NCBI GenBank assembly: GCA_000934455.1
Contig: KN890733.1
Span: forward strand, 5,093 to 51,351
DNA: 46,259 bases
Direction of reading: 5' to 3'
Source of the DNA: Apostichopus parvimensis
Lineage: Eukaryota; Echinodermata; Holothuroidea; Aspidochirotida; Stichopodidae
The notes under the pieces are model-generated. The model did no database searches, was not told the DNA's origin, and saw only the letters and a list, made by a program, of their open reading frames with translations. Position numbers and translations under genes: made by a program. Below, piece after piece: positions 34,001 to 46,255 of the stretch. How positions within the stretch are numbered: the first letter of the stretch is position 1; each line of letters begins with the position of its first letter.

Positions 34001-35554
34001 AAATTAAATTGTAGAAGAGTCAAATGAGGAACTCACTGATACCATTCATCTTACAAGGTTGACTGATTCTCTCCAAAATTTATAATGCATGACATTAAAT
34101 AGTTTGAAAGTCACTTATAATATATCCTTTACAATCATTATGACATCCAGAAATTCAAGCAAAATGGCACATCATCAAAAGCAAGAACAAATTAGCCTCT
34201 CTCTTGTTTACAGTGTGCAAATTTGATATGCTGCAGCTGTAACACAGAGCTTGAGTAAATCAATACAAAGTTAATTGTATAATTGTCTATAGCTGTATAC
34301 TGTATATTGGCTGTTTTTTACAAACTTTTAAAGTGAGAGTCACATATCCCTCAGTAAGAGTTAGAAAATGAGAAATTAAAACTGATGAATAGTAGTTGTG
34401 GTAACTGTTTCTCAGTGACATTGTTATTGGTTTTGCATTTTGTAGATGACCCTGACTTTTGGGCTGTAGAGGATATGTTGGATGTTTTGCCAGAAAAACC
34501 TAAAATCCTACTCCAAGGAGGATCTCCAGTCCCCCACCAAGGGGAAAGTGGTATTTCGGATAGAGAAGGTGAGATGAAGGCACCATCACCTCCAAGGGTC
34601 AGGTCTAGGAACCACATAGGAGATGCGATACGAAAGTCACCAAGACTCAAAGCTGGAATGAGACAAACCAATGAACCATTCAGCAGTATGCAGAGTGGAG
34701 GTGAGTGTCATTTCTATGAAGGTTTGTTACATTGCAGACCATGTTCCTTGTATGCATTGGCATTCATACATGCTTAAGTCTGCATAGGGGTGGGGGGGGG
34801 TGGGGTGTAGGGTGTAGGGTAAAAATGGATTGCTAATATTTATACTTTTGTAAAGCAAGCAGTCAGAGTCGTTTCCAAGGTTCCCAGTCTTCCAGTTGGT
34901 CAACCTACTGTCAGAGTGTGTAATCGATAGGGGGGGGGGGGGGTTGGTATCCTTGGATCTACACACTATGTTGTCTTTGTTACTGTCAGGGTGTGTCATC
35001 GATGGAGAGGACTGGTATTGATTATCTTTGGAACAATTCAAATCCTTGGATCTACACACTATGTTGTCTATGACTGGTATCCCTGGATCTACATACTATG
35101 TTGTCTATGTTACGATGATAGTTGACTTACTTCTGTTCATGTTATAGTCATTCTTGCCAGCAAATTTAGTGTAATGTCTCAAAGTGAAGTTCTATAGTTC
35201 TGAATTCTGACAATAGAATACAGTTAACAATACTATAAACATTACTATAATATAAACAATACTATTAACATTCAGTATTTTTGCAGGGAACCCATTCATT
35301 GTGCAGTGCTGATCGCCACATGTGGTAATATCACTGTGATATAATGAGGTCGCACCTGTACATCTTATTAGTTATCTATTAGTTTGTTATATGTAAATTT
35401 TGTCAAATGAACAGTACTAGAGTAGTGGTTATAGCTACATTAACCCTATTACAAGGTGCGAATCTGTATTCTGGGAGTTTTGGAGGTATGGTAACACAAC
35501 ATGCATGTCTTTATGTCCACAGATATGAAGAGGAGACGGATGGACTCCTATTAA
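25067..35554 (+). CDS. RAD52: RAD52 single-strand annealing / recombination mediator, 12 coding exons
   Basis: Coding exons: 25067-25105, 26323-26424, 26716-26809, 27309-27376, 28439-28557, 29720-29792, 29983-30563, 31221-31332, 32513-32582, 32984-33130, 34446-34700, 35523-35554. Phases match at every junction, giving 563 residues. RAD52 forms a ring that anneals complementary ssDNA and, with RPA and RAD51, acts in nuclear recombination. The annealing domain spans about 12-165: [24 protein letters not shown] (human Arg55 position kept), GKFYVGV (Lys102), [29 protein letters not shown] (Lys152). Human Lys133 is replaced by Arg. A long Ser/Thr/Pro-rich linker follows, then a basic Gln-rich helix (360-396) matching the human RPA-binding region, a [11 protein letters not shown] acidic patch, and a C-terminal [10 protein letters not shown] equivalent to the human NLS. 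It is longer than human (418), mainly in exon 7. The exon 7 donor (gtttgt) is weak. Confidence 0.95.
25106..26322 (+). other. RAD52: RAD52 intron 1
   Basis: 1.2-kb intron bounded by AAG|GTATGT and TATTAG|AT. Exon 1 (13 codons, [13 protein letters not shown]) was placed because it supplies an ATG, a consensus donor and the FG residues seen before the annealing domain in human RAD52. I see nothing else in the intron. Confidence 0.85.
27807..27842 (+). repeat. 18-bp tandem duplication in RAD52 intron 4
   Basis: Two exact copies of an 18-mer (27807-27824 and 27825-27842) beginning CAGAGTTTATACC. Confidence 0.95.
28042..28402 (-). mobile_element. TTAA-flanked MITE, copy 1 (RAD52 intron 4)
   Basis: A 361-bp element with TTAA on both sides (28038-28041 and 28403-28406). 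Its terminal inverted repeats are AGGGTGTAAAGACTCGCC on the left and, inverted, AGGCATTGAAGACTCGCC on the right. TTAA duplications are characteristic of piggyBac-type transposition. There is no coding capacity. It is homologous over its full length to the copy at 31981, in opposite orientation. Its right end stops 36 bp before exon 5, so it abuts the splice acceptor region. Confidence 0.85.
28870..29414. mobile_element. hAT-like non-autonomous element in RAD52 intron 5
   Basis: CAGGGCTGGAAATAA at the left end is inverted as TTATTTCCAGCCCTG at the right end: 15-bp perfect TIRs over a 545-bp element. TAAATA directly abuts both ends (28864-28869 and 29415-29420). The CAGGGCTGGAAATAA terminus is the form common in hAT elements, but the visible duplication is 6 bp rather than 8. 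The right part has many GGCC/GGCGCC words. No transposase coding is seen. Confidence 0.8.
30564..31220 (+). other. RAD52: RAD52 intron 7
   Basis: Begins with a 10-bp tandem duplication (GTTTGTAATA twice), so the weak donor sequence is present twice in a row. Reading into the intron stays open for about 63 codons to a stop at 30753, so retention would give a truncated protein lacking the RPA-binding helix and NLS. The acceptor TTTAAG|C at 31220 is also weak but is fixed by phase and by homology of exon 8. Confidence 0.7.
31981..32369 (+). mobile_element. TTAA-flanked MITE, copy 2 (RAD52 intron 8)
   Basis: 389-bp relative of the element at 28042, inverted. TTAA flanks both ends (31977-31980 and 32370-32373). 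Compared with copy 1 it has about 30 extra bp, comprising a perfect hairpin (AGGGAGTT, 7-nt loop, AACTCCCT) bounded by ATCTCAG-type direct repeats. The right TIR is more diverged than the left. Confidence 0.85.
33131..34445 (+). other. RAD52: RAD52 intron 10
   Basis: 1.3-kb AT-rich intron with donor GAGG|GTAAGT and acceptor TTTTGTAG|AT. No repeat or gene recognised inside. Confidence 0.8.
34786..35110. repeat. Degenerate tandem repeats and G tracts in RAD52 intron 11
   Basis: G-rich runs at about 34790-34820 and 34931-34945 flank or interrupt a degenerate minisatellite at about 34905-35110. TGGATCTACACACTATGTTG occurs three times with small changes, and CTGTCAG(A/G)GTGTGT plus ATCGAT occurs twice, giving irregular units of roughly 60-90 bp. 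Confidence 0.8.
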
Positions 35555-36735
35555 AATAACCAAATGAGATGTGAAACAACTACACGTTAATACTGGGTAT
35601 GACAAGACTCCAGCCAGCTGCTTCGTTTTGAGGTCTATTCCAGTTTAGATATTTTTTTTAATCTATCTCCCCCTCTGGCTGCCTTGCCTTCCCTACCCAA
35701 AGTGTTCAATTTGTGCCTTATCTTGGTTTGCTCAAATTGGTAGCCATTAATTTGCTTCAAATGTGATAGAAGTGAATGTTAGCTGCTTATCTTAAAACAC
35801 AAATTCAAAGTAGTTGTTGTAGCTATACATTGCTTAAAATGTAGGTTTCTTGTCAGCTACTTAACCTGCTAAGAGTTGACCAATTCAAGCAAAATGCTAC
35901 GTTGGCTTAGAAGTGACTTGCAAAAGGCTGTCCAAGTAGTACAAGTTTGTGTGACATTTGCATGACTCATGAAAATGCTGCCAGATTTATCCATGAACTC
36001 AAAAAATAATGTTAAGAACTTAAAACTTAGTAAGACACATGTAGGTCTGCAGCTAACGATCTAGGTTTTCTTGAAAACACTGCTTAGAACATTTGTAATT
36101 ATTTTGTTTTCATAGATTTTTAGACTTTGTTGTAAATAACTGTATATATATCAGAAACGTACAATATATTTATCCGTTTAACTTATATTGCTTTAATTTA
36201 TGTAAATATTTTTATTTCCCTGCCAATTTACTTCTTCCATGAGTGCACATCGCTCATACAGATAGGTTCATCACATGTAACACTAACACATTCAATGTTT
36301 TGCTTTCAAATCAACATTTATATTTGAAGGAACTGCCATTACACTCATCTTGAAAAGTCCCATGAAACATTTCCTTAATATTAAAAGGGCTAATTTTTCC
36401 CTTCTTTTAGTTTTGTTTCTTTGAAGGTTGCAATTGATACTCATCATCCTGACATGATACAAATTATTTTGTTATGATATACAGCTCTGTTTTCAGGTTT
36501 CCAATTAAATTTCATTCATGTTTCCGCAACTTAAATGAAGCAACCCACTTAAAAATGCAGACGATATGATGCAACTTTTGACTTTCAATTCTGCAATTGG
36601 CTAATTGCCTACAACCAATCAAATAGTGTAAAAGTAGATTCCTTGAAATATGATGGAACCTTCCAAATGCTCTATATCAAGTTGATAGTGGTATCGGCAT
36701 GATAGATAACAAAAATAAAGAGAAGATTTAAATAG
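35555..36735 (+). other. RAD52: RAD52 3' UTR
   Basis: AT-rich non-coding sequence after the TAA stop. An ATTAAA variant occurs near 36377, and a canonical AATAAA at 36714-36719 is the likely main end, giving a UTR of about 1.2 kb. The end is inferred. Confidence 0.5.
36714..36719 (+). terminator. RAD52: Candidate poly(A) signal of RAD52
   Basis: AATAAA on the plus strand, facing the BBS2 signal 33 bp away. Cleavage would be expected roughly 10-30 bp downstream. Confidence 0.5.
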
Positions 36736-36739
36736 CCTG

Positions 36740-37877
36740 TGGTTTGCTCATTTTATTTTTCAACATGCATGACATGAAAGACAACACAATGGCATAGATT
36801 TCATCAAGGTGTGGTGCTGTGTCAAGGTTAATATGATAACATGGATTACCTAACCCTTCCCAAACCCATTTTCATCATTGAAAAGTGATGCTACAATGCA
36901 AAATCTCTGCAAAAAAAAGGGTAAGTTTTAGCAAATCACATAAACAATAGGGGTACAAAGTACAACTAAGCTTGTATTTAAGATCTTTAGTCAAGCAGGT
37001 GAAAACTTGGTTTCTTTTTATTTTCACCATGAATAAGGACATATCCACGGCTATAAACATTCCAAGGTTATAAACAGAAAAGCAAGTGAAAGGAAGAGAT
37101 GAATTTAAAGAGCACTGAAGATCACAAATCTACTTCAGAGTGTTACAAGATAATACAGAATTATTAAGTGAACATTAAAGCACTATATCAAACTCACCAA
37201 GAAAATGACTCAAATTTGTTTACTTACATTAGGTTTGACATTTTTCATCCTCAGCATTCCACATTCATTTTTCAACTTAAAGAAATGTTAAACATGATGT
37301 AGCTTTGTTATGAATAAGTCATGTCAAGGTGAAGGAATACAAAGACTTCTGATTGACAAAGGGACATACTGCTGCAGTCTGTTACATTAACAACTGTTTG
37401 TTTCAGAACCAATCAAACTTTGTTCTGAGACTGAAATTTGATAGTTCTGGTTCACATGATAAAACATCAATGACTATTAAATATTAAGGCAGAAGCCATC
37501 AACCATAACTGGCAGATCAGTGAGACATCTGCTTGAATGGATATATGCCTCCTTCCTTCTCCACTGATCTCAACACTGCATGATACAACATTTAACTATG
37601 TCATACCACACCAATTTAATCAAATGATCATTTACCAATTGTGTCAGTAAACACAGATCATATCACATAACCATCTTGAAACTGTTATCTAGTTAAAACA
37701 CAATCTGATAGAATGATTTCACTTGTTTAAGTACTTCATGAGAGAGTCATCTTCCTTAACCATTCTTAGACCTGAGAAAGGTTTACCAGGGTGAAATGTT
37801 AAAATATGTCTGACAATGCCCTAACATATCATTTTGGTTTGCAAATGTCCCTTTAAAGTTACTGTACTTTCCAGCTT
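36740..37877 (-). other. BBS2: BBS2 3' UTR
   Basis: Non-coding AT-rich sequence downstream of the BBS2 TGA (37880-37878). It holds only chance ORFs. Its limit is inferred from the AATAAA at 36752-36757. Confidence 0.5.
36752..36757 (-). terminator. BBS2: Candidate poly(A) signal of BBS2
   Basis: AATAAA on the minus strand (TTTATT on plus), about 1.12 kb beyond the BBS2 stop codon. Confidence 0.5.
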
Positions 37878-40800
37878 TCAGGATGCCCCAGTCTTGATAA
37901 TTTTCAAGAGGGCGCTAACATTGTTGTCTTTGATTGCCTGGCGACACTGTGAGACCACTTGGGTTTTGAACTTGCCCACTTTATGAAAATGAGACAAAAA
38001 GAGAGAAGAAAAATAAACAAAGGTTGTTACATAAATAACAATTTACATCAGGATTCTGGGTTTCATAATTGCTTCAAGAATTATTGTAAGACATCATTAA
38101 CTTTATCGTTTATTATTCAAGTGTGAAAAATACGACTTTTGAATAAAATGATACACACTAGTGTTTCTGTTTATGCCAGATATTAAGATAAAGCAGAAAA
38201 CGTGAAAATTGGGAGATAACAATGAATTTAGCTTTTAAGTTAATCTTTCTGTATCTTGTGTCCTGTAAATATTTGATAAGGAATAGTAATTCACATTATT
38301 ACTGTGACTGATAGAATGACATAATTACTAATTAATTTGAATTAATCAGAAAGTTAACAAAATACATTGCATACGTACTGCAGAGTATCAATCTCATCTG
38401 TACGAGAGTTTGCTGCACTTACATCCATTAAATTCTGCATAGCAGTGGCTTTCATGTCACAGTAAGACACTATTGCTAAGCTGAGGTTACAAGAGTAAAG
38501 TGTGCTCACCAATAGGGATACAACCGATATCAACAGCTACAATTATTTTGGAAACAACAAGAGAAACAAATTTGCATCATTCATCGTTTGATCAAACTTT
38601 GCCCTTATTCTTTACACAGAAATGATATTGACTTACCTCTTAAATTTCCAGCTTTTTGTATCGTTTGGTTGACTTGCTTCAAGCAGCTTAACAGTTCTTG
38701 GTGGTTGTTGCACCTGACTTTGTAACCATTTATCAAGTCACGATTTAAGTCAAACAGTTCCATGTAGCCTCTTCTCATATTTCTCCTGTAAATTTAAGTC
38801 ATTAAAAAAGCCTCTTAATTCTGTCTTTAATGTCATGGCAAGTAAAAAGCATTACATTTTCAAAAGTATTTGAAAGCTTAAACCTTGCTGTTTTGCAAAA
38901 TCATGTACACAGTTGCTGTTCAAACAAAATTGCAAATTGATCCAAGTAAGATGCTTGCCTAGCTGTTCCTACTCCACCATTGTTCTATATATGTATACAT
39001 GTATAAGTACTTACATATCACCCATCAGCCTAGCATCTTCTGCTCTCACCACTAAGCTCTTTATTAGATTGGAATGATCTGCCATCTCAGCTGTAAGCTT
39101 CTGCCTCACTTCATGAAAACTGTCCACCTTCAAGTAAAAGAAAACAACGAAATTCACATGACAAATTGTACATAGCCTCCTAACATTTAGTGAGGTCATT
39201 TTGACACCAAATTTTGTGTCTTATTTTGTGTTTGGATATAATTGTTTATAAAACATGTCTTATTGAGAAAGAAAACAATAGTTTTAGTTCTATTCCTGAG
39301 TCAATGAACAGCCCAGTATAAATTTTTAACAGATGAATTACTTGGATAATGAGATTTTCAAATATTTAAACAAAGAACTCCTTGCGGTCACATGATGATA
39401 GTCACTTCAATAATTTGGGAAGAATACCATCACACATAAACACCTAATCCCTCAAAATAAAATAAATCTTTTAAAAGAAGTAGTATTTAAAAATTTGCTC
39501 TTATTGGTGAATCACTTTAGAAGGAAACTTTACTGTCTCATTAAATTGCCATTTGTTGTTTACAAACAACAAATATTTCATTTTAACAATTCAAATTGCT
39601 AGCCAATCCAAAGCTGTAGTTTTACAGATACCATGAATGTATTACCTTGACGAGTATTTCTTTCAGTTCTTCCATGTGCATAGGAAAATCTGCTGTAACC
39701 TGCAATTCATCAAGCCCCAGGAAGGAGGCTACTGCCTGGACAAGGTCCGCAGCTAAATCCATGTCATCTGTACGTAGAGTAACCTGCAATAGACAAACAT
39801 AAACGTGAAAGTAAACAAAATGCATCCAGCAGATTGTTTAAGAGAGATCTTAGTGTTAGGTGCCACAGAAGTTATTTGTTATGTACAGAGCACTAAGGAC
39901 AACATATGAGGAGTACTTTGATATCTTTCTGTTAGCAGGTAGGGACTGTAAATGGTATATTTCTGATCCAGATGGACCCAACATTCTCTCTTCCAGTGGT
40001 GAATTATTGACATAATCAGAACACAATGCATTTGAAACACATCTCCACAACACATATCATGCAAATCTTAGAAGGTAAGGTATACTTTGACATTTCAAGA
40101 GAATTACATTTAGATTTGCTAGAACATGAAGATGTAAAGATGACGTACCTGGCCTCCACTTTTCATCTGGATGAAAATTGGTCCCGATCCCCTGAGGGAC
40201 ATGAAGCCAGCATTTAGGTCACCATCACAAGTTAATTCATTGTTCAGAAGGAAGTGTTGGTTGATCCATAAAACAATCTGAAAAGATGCATGAATGTAAA
40301 TTAAAGTCAAGTAAATACTAAATCTCTCACTGCCAGAATGCAATAACAGCAGTATAAGCTTGTACACTGGATTCAAGAGGGGTTAATCTCCACCCCACCC
40401 ACTTCTTTAGCTACACATAATGAGGCAATTGTGTCATTTTGTATCTGAACTTGGTGAGCTGTGTTCCTCTTTGCACATCCTCTTGAAACTAATAGAAAGT
40501 CTGCCACAGTTTAGAAATGATATTTTATTATACTACCTGAACCATTACCATGGTGAAAGAATTGACGGCACAACTTGCTTACTTAGTCTACTAGTACTTG
40601 TATCAGTAGGACCTTGAAATGATATGCTACTGTAGTATTCCACCACTTGAACTCATACTTAGCTTTGTACTCAAAGCCTAATCCCCTTACCTGTACTTAT
40701 GGTATTTACGAATGGCACCATAAGATTATTTAATGGTGAAGACTGACACAGAAGAAACCCTGAAACTAACAGAAGGAAACTCAACAAAGTTGACAGAAAA

Positions 40801-43800
40801 AGAAGCATACCCTTTGGACTCTTTCGTTGACTGTGAATGTAACAGAGCTCTTAGGTTCTGGGACCTGTTCAGTACAAGGTGTGTACATTGAAAACCTTGG
40901 CAACTGTCTGGTTAATTCAAAGACATGAAACTGGGTACTGCAAGAAGAAATGAAAGATACACAAATAACAGGAATTTTAATACTCTGGTTTGCAGATGTG
41001 CGTAAAAAATATCAAACAGGGTTTAACTGCATAACCTATCCATCGTGATCAATTGAATAATATCCATTCTTTAAGAATTCAAGTGGACATGCCCAAAGAA
41101 GAAGGCATAGCATATTTTAAGGAGATGGCTTACCTTGATTTACAACCCACAAATGCTTTGATATGCAAATCAACTGGAACATCCTTAGGTGGATAGATTG
41201 GCACATGTAAGGTATTGTTGAGTTGGTTAAGATTAGGATGGCTGTAAAACAAAACAAATTGAAAAAACAAAGATTTATTTGCCAATTTTTTTAAAAATTG
41301 ACAAATATGATGTTGTGATAGTTGGGACTTTTTATTTTAAACTTTCCCTTGGTGAGCTTTTGCTGCATTCTCCACTGGATTATCTCATACATCATCTCGT
41401 TGTTTGCACCAAGTTGTTTATAATTCTGGTTCATTGCTCTTAATCATCTGAACCTACTTTATAAATGTAGTTCACATAGTCTTATTACAAAGATGCAGTG
41501 AATATATAGAAACTGAGCTGACAGTTCTCTTCTCAGATTGCTTATCTGTATACAGTCCAACAATTCTAAAGAGATATTTGGTCTGACTATGACAAAGGAA
41601 AAATCCAACAGCAATTTCTTACTTAGGTCTGAACCACATCATCATAACAATACAGTGCTTTCATCCTAACACCATTTAAACTGTCATACTTCCTTTCCTA
41701 CTGATGCATCATAGATTTAATACTTACATTATTTGACTTTCATATTTACACTATAGAACTTTCCTACCTTTGCTACATCACTTCCATATACTAACACTAC
41801 ATGGATTTTGTACTTACACTACATGACTTTCACCCTCAAAGATTCCTTCTGCAAATATTAGGACAGCTCTGAGAACAGTGTCATTAGTGGTACAGACAAA
41901 CAAGTCCACATGTGGCTGCGAATGGAGAAAAGCAACACCATTTGTCTACAATGTCAATAATGAGAATTTACAGTAGAGCATCCCTTCTCACAGTTCATGT
42001 ATATCTGCAAGTATATTGAGAGTCCTTTCAGTAATTACAAAGTCCATTATGGAGGATTCTGTTGCCTCGTCCATTGCAACTGAACAGCTGGTTACATTAC
42101 TGCTCAAAAAACAACAGTACTGAGAATTTGACTTTGAGTGTTAAAAGACTGATTAAATGAAAGTAGTGAATAAAGTTCAGCCAGTAAACAAAGAGAGCTT
42201 AGAAGTTATTATAGTTCCTACCTCTTGACCCTCCGCATCCAGTCTAATTGACAGTGAGGTTTGTAGTTGGGTATTGGCTGGTATGATACCCATCTGACCT
42301 TTGTCAAGGTCCCCAAGGCCAGACGGCCTGTCGGTAGAGGCTGCCTATATTATGGAAAAGAGGAAGTTAGAAAAATCTTGGCAACTGCTTTTTCACAACT
42401 ATTTGAGAATACTGTTCAAACTATGTAAGTGAGGTTTGCATATTATTTCCATGTTCATGGTTGTTGGTACAATCTTAAATTGGTTGACCTATATTGGATA
42501 ACAAGTGGAGCTTTAAATGTTTTTCTATAATTTCCTGATATTTGAAATTTCATTACAAGCATCTATCTAAGTTCTAAGAACTAAATTTTTATTATAATGA
42601 AAACCAATGTTGCTTCAGATTGAATAAGAATTGCTGACAAAAGATTATGATGACAAATTCTTAAATAATAAATCAGTCCTCACCTTGGCATTTTCTTCAT
42701 AATTCTTTAGCTCCAGGAGTAAGTTTTGTTTCCTTTGACTCATTTCTCTAACTTTCTCTTGTTCGATATTAACGTCCATCAAATTTCCTTTCTGCTCTTG
42801 TGTGGCTGGCAAGAAGCCTTTTACTATGGTTTTTGGAATTTGAGAAGACAAAATTATTGCACTAAATGTTGAAATGTAAAACAAACATGATTCTGAAATG
42901 CATTCACATGGGATAGCACCATACACAAACAAGTTATTAACACCATACTAAAGTATATGCTCTTCATACTAAACAAGAAGAAATGGTTTAACGCTGTCTT
43001 GCTAACTTGCTTACACAAAAGAAAACTGATGTCCTTGCTTGATTTAAACATCAGTTGAGACTCTTCCATTTTCAAGATGGGTTAATATGGAAATATGTAA
43101 ATCCAGGGGTCTCATTTTGTGTGTGAGGTGGAAGAAAGGGAGTGCTGTTGTCCGAAAAACGTATGTCGGGGATTACCTGAACGGAGAGATGAACCAGCAC
43201 CTATTGCAAAATGTTTTACGATATGGCAGGGTTTAGGGTGTGTCAAAATTAGAGTTTATTGGGAAAAGATGTGATGGGCTTATATAGAATAAGTTCAATA
43301 CACCTGATTGCTGCTCTAGGACTTAAAAACTAGAAATGATAGTAGAAATTAGAAATATCTGCCAAGGCCTGAAGCTTCAGAAAGTGGCAAAGAAAGATTT
43401 CTTCAGTAATTTTCAGCTTTCTTTTAGAATATTTACCTTCACCTTCCACAGAACAACAGATGAGTTCTGTGTTTCCATTGCTCCTGTAGTCACCTTCTAC
43501 GATGCCAGCTACAGATGAAGACATATTGTCCTTAAACACCACTTCCCCTGTCCTGTCACTTCGAGCATCAATCTGCAAAGATTTATGAATCTGTGTTAGC
43601 TTTAACCTCAAATACATATTATTAAAACTTCATCATGTTATAGAGCTGGATCAGTTACAGCATCACCAGAAGCTTGCAAAGAATTGTAATTAGTTACAGA
43701 CAAATTCACAAGATAAACATAAAGGAAATGTTCAATTGTTGAGTGATTAACTGTTTAGATTCAGGCTTGGTTAAGTTATACAAACACAACAGATATCACA

Positions 43801-46255
43801 TGTGTCAAAGACTGTCAAATTATTTAATCTGGCATTCCATGAATTATGATGTTTCATATAGCTTTGTTGCATAGAAGGTATATGCCAGTTTCTGGTCACT
43901 CTCAAAGATAACATTATCTTGAAAATATGCTGTTGGAATTATCAAAAAGTGGGCAAAATACTTGGGATTCAAAATGGGATTACTTAGTCATCAACTGTCA
44001 GTTTTGAAAGTTGTGCATCAACGTTTACATACAAACCAGAGCGTCAACTAAACAATACCCGTCATCCAACTATGACTAACACATAAAAGTTACATTTAAA
44101 TAAGTCTACATAATAAACCTTTCCATTGGTCCATCCAGTGATGAGCTCATCAACACCATCTCCATTCAGGTCAAAGCTATGGATACTGACCGCTTGATTC
44201 TTGGACTGAAAACGTAAGAAGGAAAATGAAAACAAACTTAATAATCTAAATTACAAAAGTTTTACTAAAACTGAAGAACTAGCACTTTGAGTGGTATTTA
44301 TTAGGAATCTTTAAGGAAGTTAACATATAATAACAAATAGCTACCATAGGTTGTGATTTCTACATTCAATCATCTAAAACAATATATGTAATGACACTGA
44401 CTCAATGCATTGGTACCTAATGTTAGGTGCATTAATTGTTTGGGCAATAAAATAATATGCTTGGAGAGAATACAACAAAAAGACAGCAGAACACACTTAT
44501 TGTCACTTCCTACATACCTTTATCCTCCAGTAACGTGATGTTTTGTTGTATACCCCAACAGTTCCATTAGCCAGTGCGTAGCCAAATCTACCGGCTGTCA
44601 TGGGACACAATGCTGTAATAGCCTGCAGAAAAGGAGAGAAGTGATAATTTAAAGTTGACAGCTCTCATCCTCAAACATTCTCTTCAACATGGCAAGAACA
44701 CAGCCCACGACAAATTAAATTGCCCAACCCCACCCTCCTTTTCATCTCCTGAGGCAGAGTTATAACATCTGCCAGCTGTAGTATTCTGCAATGTGCCTTA
44801 TGTAGTAATTTCCTTACAAATATGACTACCACATTTTGAATGACAGCTGCTGCTTAGTACAATGTATCATTCGCACTGAAAACACTGAAATATCGACAAG
44901 AAAATTGGTAGTTATGATTGATGCTCAAGATCTACATTTTGAATATAACAGGTTTCTGATAAAACAGTTCTAGCTACATATGCTCTAATGCTACAAAGTC
45001 AACTGGAGGAAGCTATCCAAACTAACATACAGTTCTTCACAATGCAAAGTGAGTTGTTTTCTTTTATCCCAAAATAATGTATGAATACTGTTCATATACC
45101 TCTGTCTCTGTCATTTCAGCGATAATTTCATCCTCTCTGAAGACTCTGATATCATAATCTTCCGATCCCACAATGAGCTCTGAGATTCCCTCACCAGCAA
45201 AGTCAGACAAAGCCAAAGAACACACATTGTCACCAGTGACCTAAAATGAGGAATTTAATGATGATGGTTTCAAATCAGAAATGGAAGTGATGATTTCACA
45301 AAATCATAACTTTGAAACAGAGTCCAGATTAAAAAAAAAATAGATGTTTTCAAAAGTGAATTCACAAAAGCTAATATTTAAGAGTGGCCAATGAGACAGA
45401 AAGAGGATACATGAGAATACATTAAGAGAATAGTTTTGTGAAAATATGGACAGGTCAGTCAGTAGCAGTTTATGAGTACAAAAATGTTTTGATTGGTTTA
45501 TATCAACAGGTTCAAGCGATTCTCTTGATCAGAGCTAACGCAAATTGATGTGACATTATTTAAAGCCTATATGAAGGCAAATCACACAGTAGAAATGAGA
45601 GGTTATAAGTGTCTTATAATCTGTGAGGATATTGAAGATTAAACAAACTACCCCTAGTAACACAGAGGTATGTCCAAACTCACTGTCCAAAAGAGGTCAT
45701 TGCCTTCTATGTCATATCCCTGGAGAGCACAGTTGCCTCCACTTATCGCTAATTTTGAATCAATCGATCCAAGTTTGCCAATAGCAATTGCATTCACACC
45801 ATCAGGAGCCTGTACAAAATGAGATAAAATCATAACTAATTATTATACTTTGATCTGTAAACAAGCAAATGACATAATTGTCTGCTATCAGGGTTATGAA
45901 ATAAATACAGAATAAAACCTTTCAATATTTTAAGCCTTGAAAATTTCATTGTTTCTTCTTGCATCTGGGCACATCAAAACTTTGAAAGTCATTTTCTTCT
46001 TATTAAAACACAAACACAGAAGGACTACTGTACCTCTTTGTAAAATACATCCGTATTATTCTGTACATCATATGCTAATAGGTCAGTCTGAGTCCCAACC
46101 AGCAACATGTCACTGACACCAACTGGATCCAAAGAGCCTGCTGCTACTGCACTGATACCCTTGTTGATGCTCAGGAGACTTATGTCAGAGTCAAGGCTGA
46201 GCTCACTTGCCCTTCCACCTGACAAATTCCTAGAGTGAGGATTATGAATGAAGAC
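37878..46255 (-). CDS. BBS2: BBS2, BBSome core subunit (exons 2-17; 5' end outside window)
   Basis: Exons (minus): 46255-46034, 45809-45684, 45240-45100, 44622-44518, 44205-44119, 43572-43437, 42823-42684, 42344-42222, 41915-41818, 41241-41134, 40937-40811, 40277-40149, 39783-39646, 39127-39015, 38785-38637, 37978-37878. All sites are GT-AG with consistent phases; the 680 residues plus a 39-residue first exon as in human would give 719 (human 721). The BBSome moves membrane proteins in and out of cilia. Visible parts are the N-terminal beta-propeller ([38 protein letters not shown]), the heptad-rich helix around [16 protein letters not shown] (about residue 340-358), the GAE and platform domains ([31 protein letters not shown]), and the C-terminal helical region ([20 protein letters not shown] to the end). 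The window's last bases show the exon 2 acceptor AG, so exon 1 with the ATG is missing. No lesions are seen. Confidence 0.97.
37979..41133 (-). other. BBS2: BBS2 introns between exons 17 and 11
   Basis: Introns of 658, 229, 518, 365, 533 and 196 bp, AT-rich and unremarkable. No transposon ends or RNA genes recognised. The short ORFs here are intron readthrough or shadows. Confidence 0.7.
41699..41832. repeat. Degenerate 22-bp tandem array overlapping the BBS2 exon 10 donor
   Basis: Successive units of about 22 bp can be laid out at 41699, 41721, 41743, 41765, 41787 (24 bp) and 41811. The unit at 41721-41742 matches that at 41811-41832 at 19 of 22 positions. The last unit covers the final 14 coding bases of exon 10 and its GTAAGTA donor. 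Copies further into the intron are more diverged. Confidence 0.6.
41833..46033 (-). other. BBS2: BBS2 introns between exons 10 and 2
   Basis: Introns of 306, 339, 613, 546, 312, 477, 443 and 224 bp lie between the exons listed for BBS2. They are AT-rich, and I see no other gene, RNA or mobile element in them. Confidence 0.65.

Noticed and set aside
34385-34777. 130-codon ORF
   Set aside because: RAD52 exon 11 with intronic readthrough on both sides.
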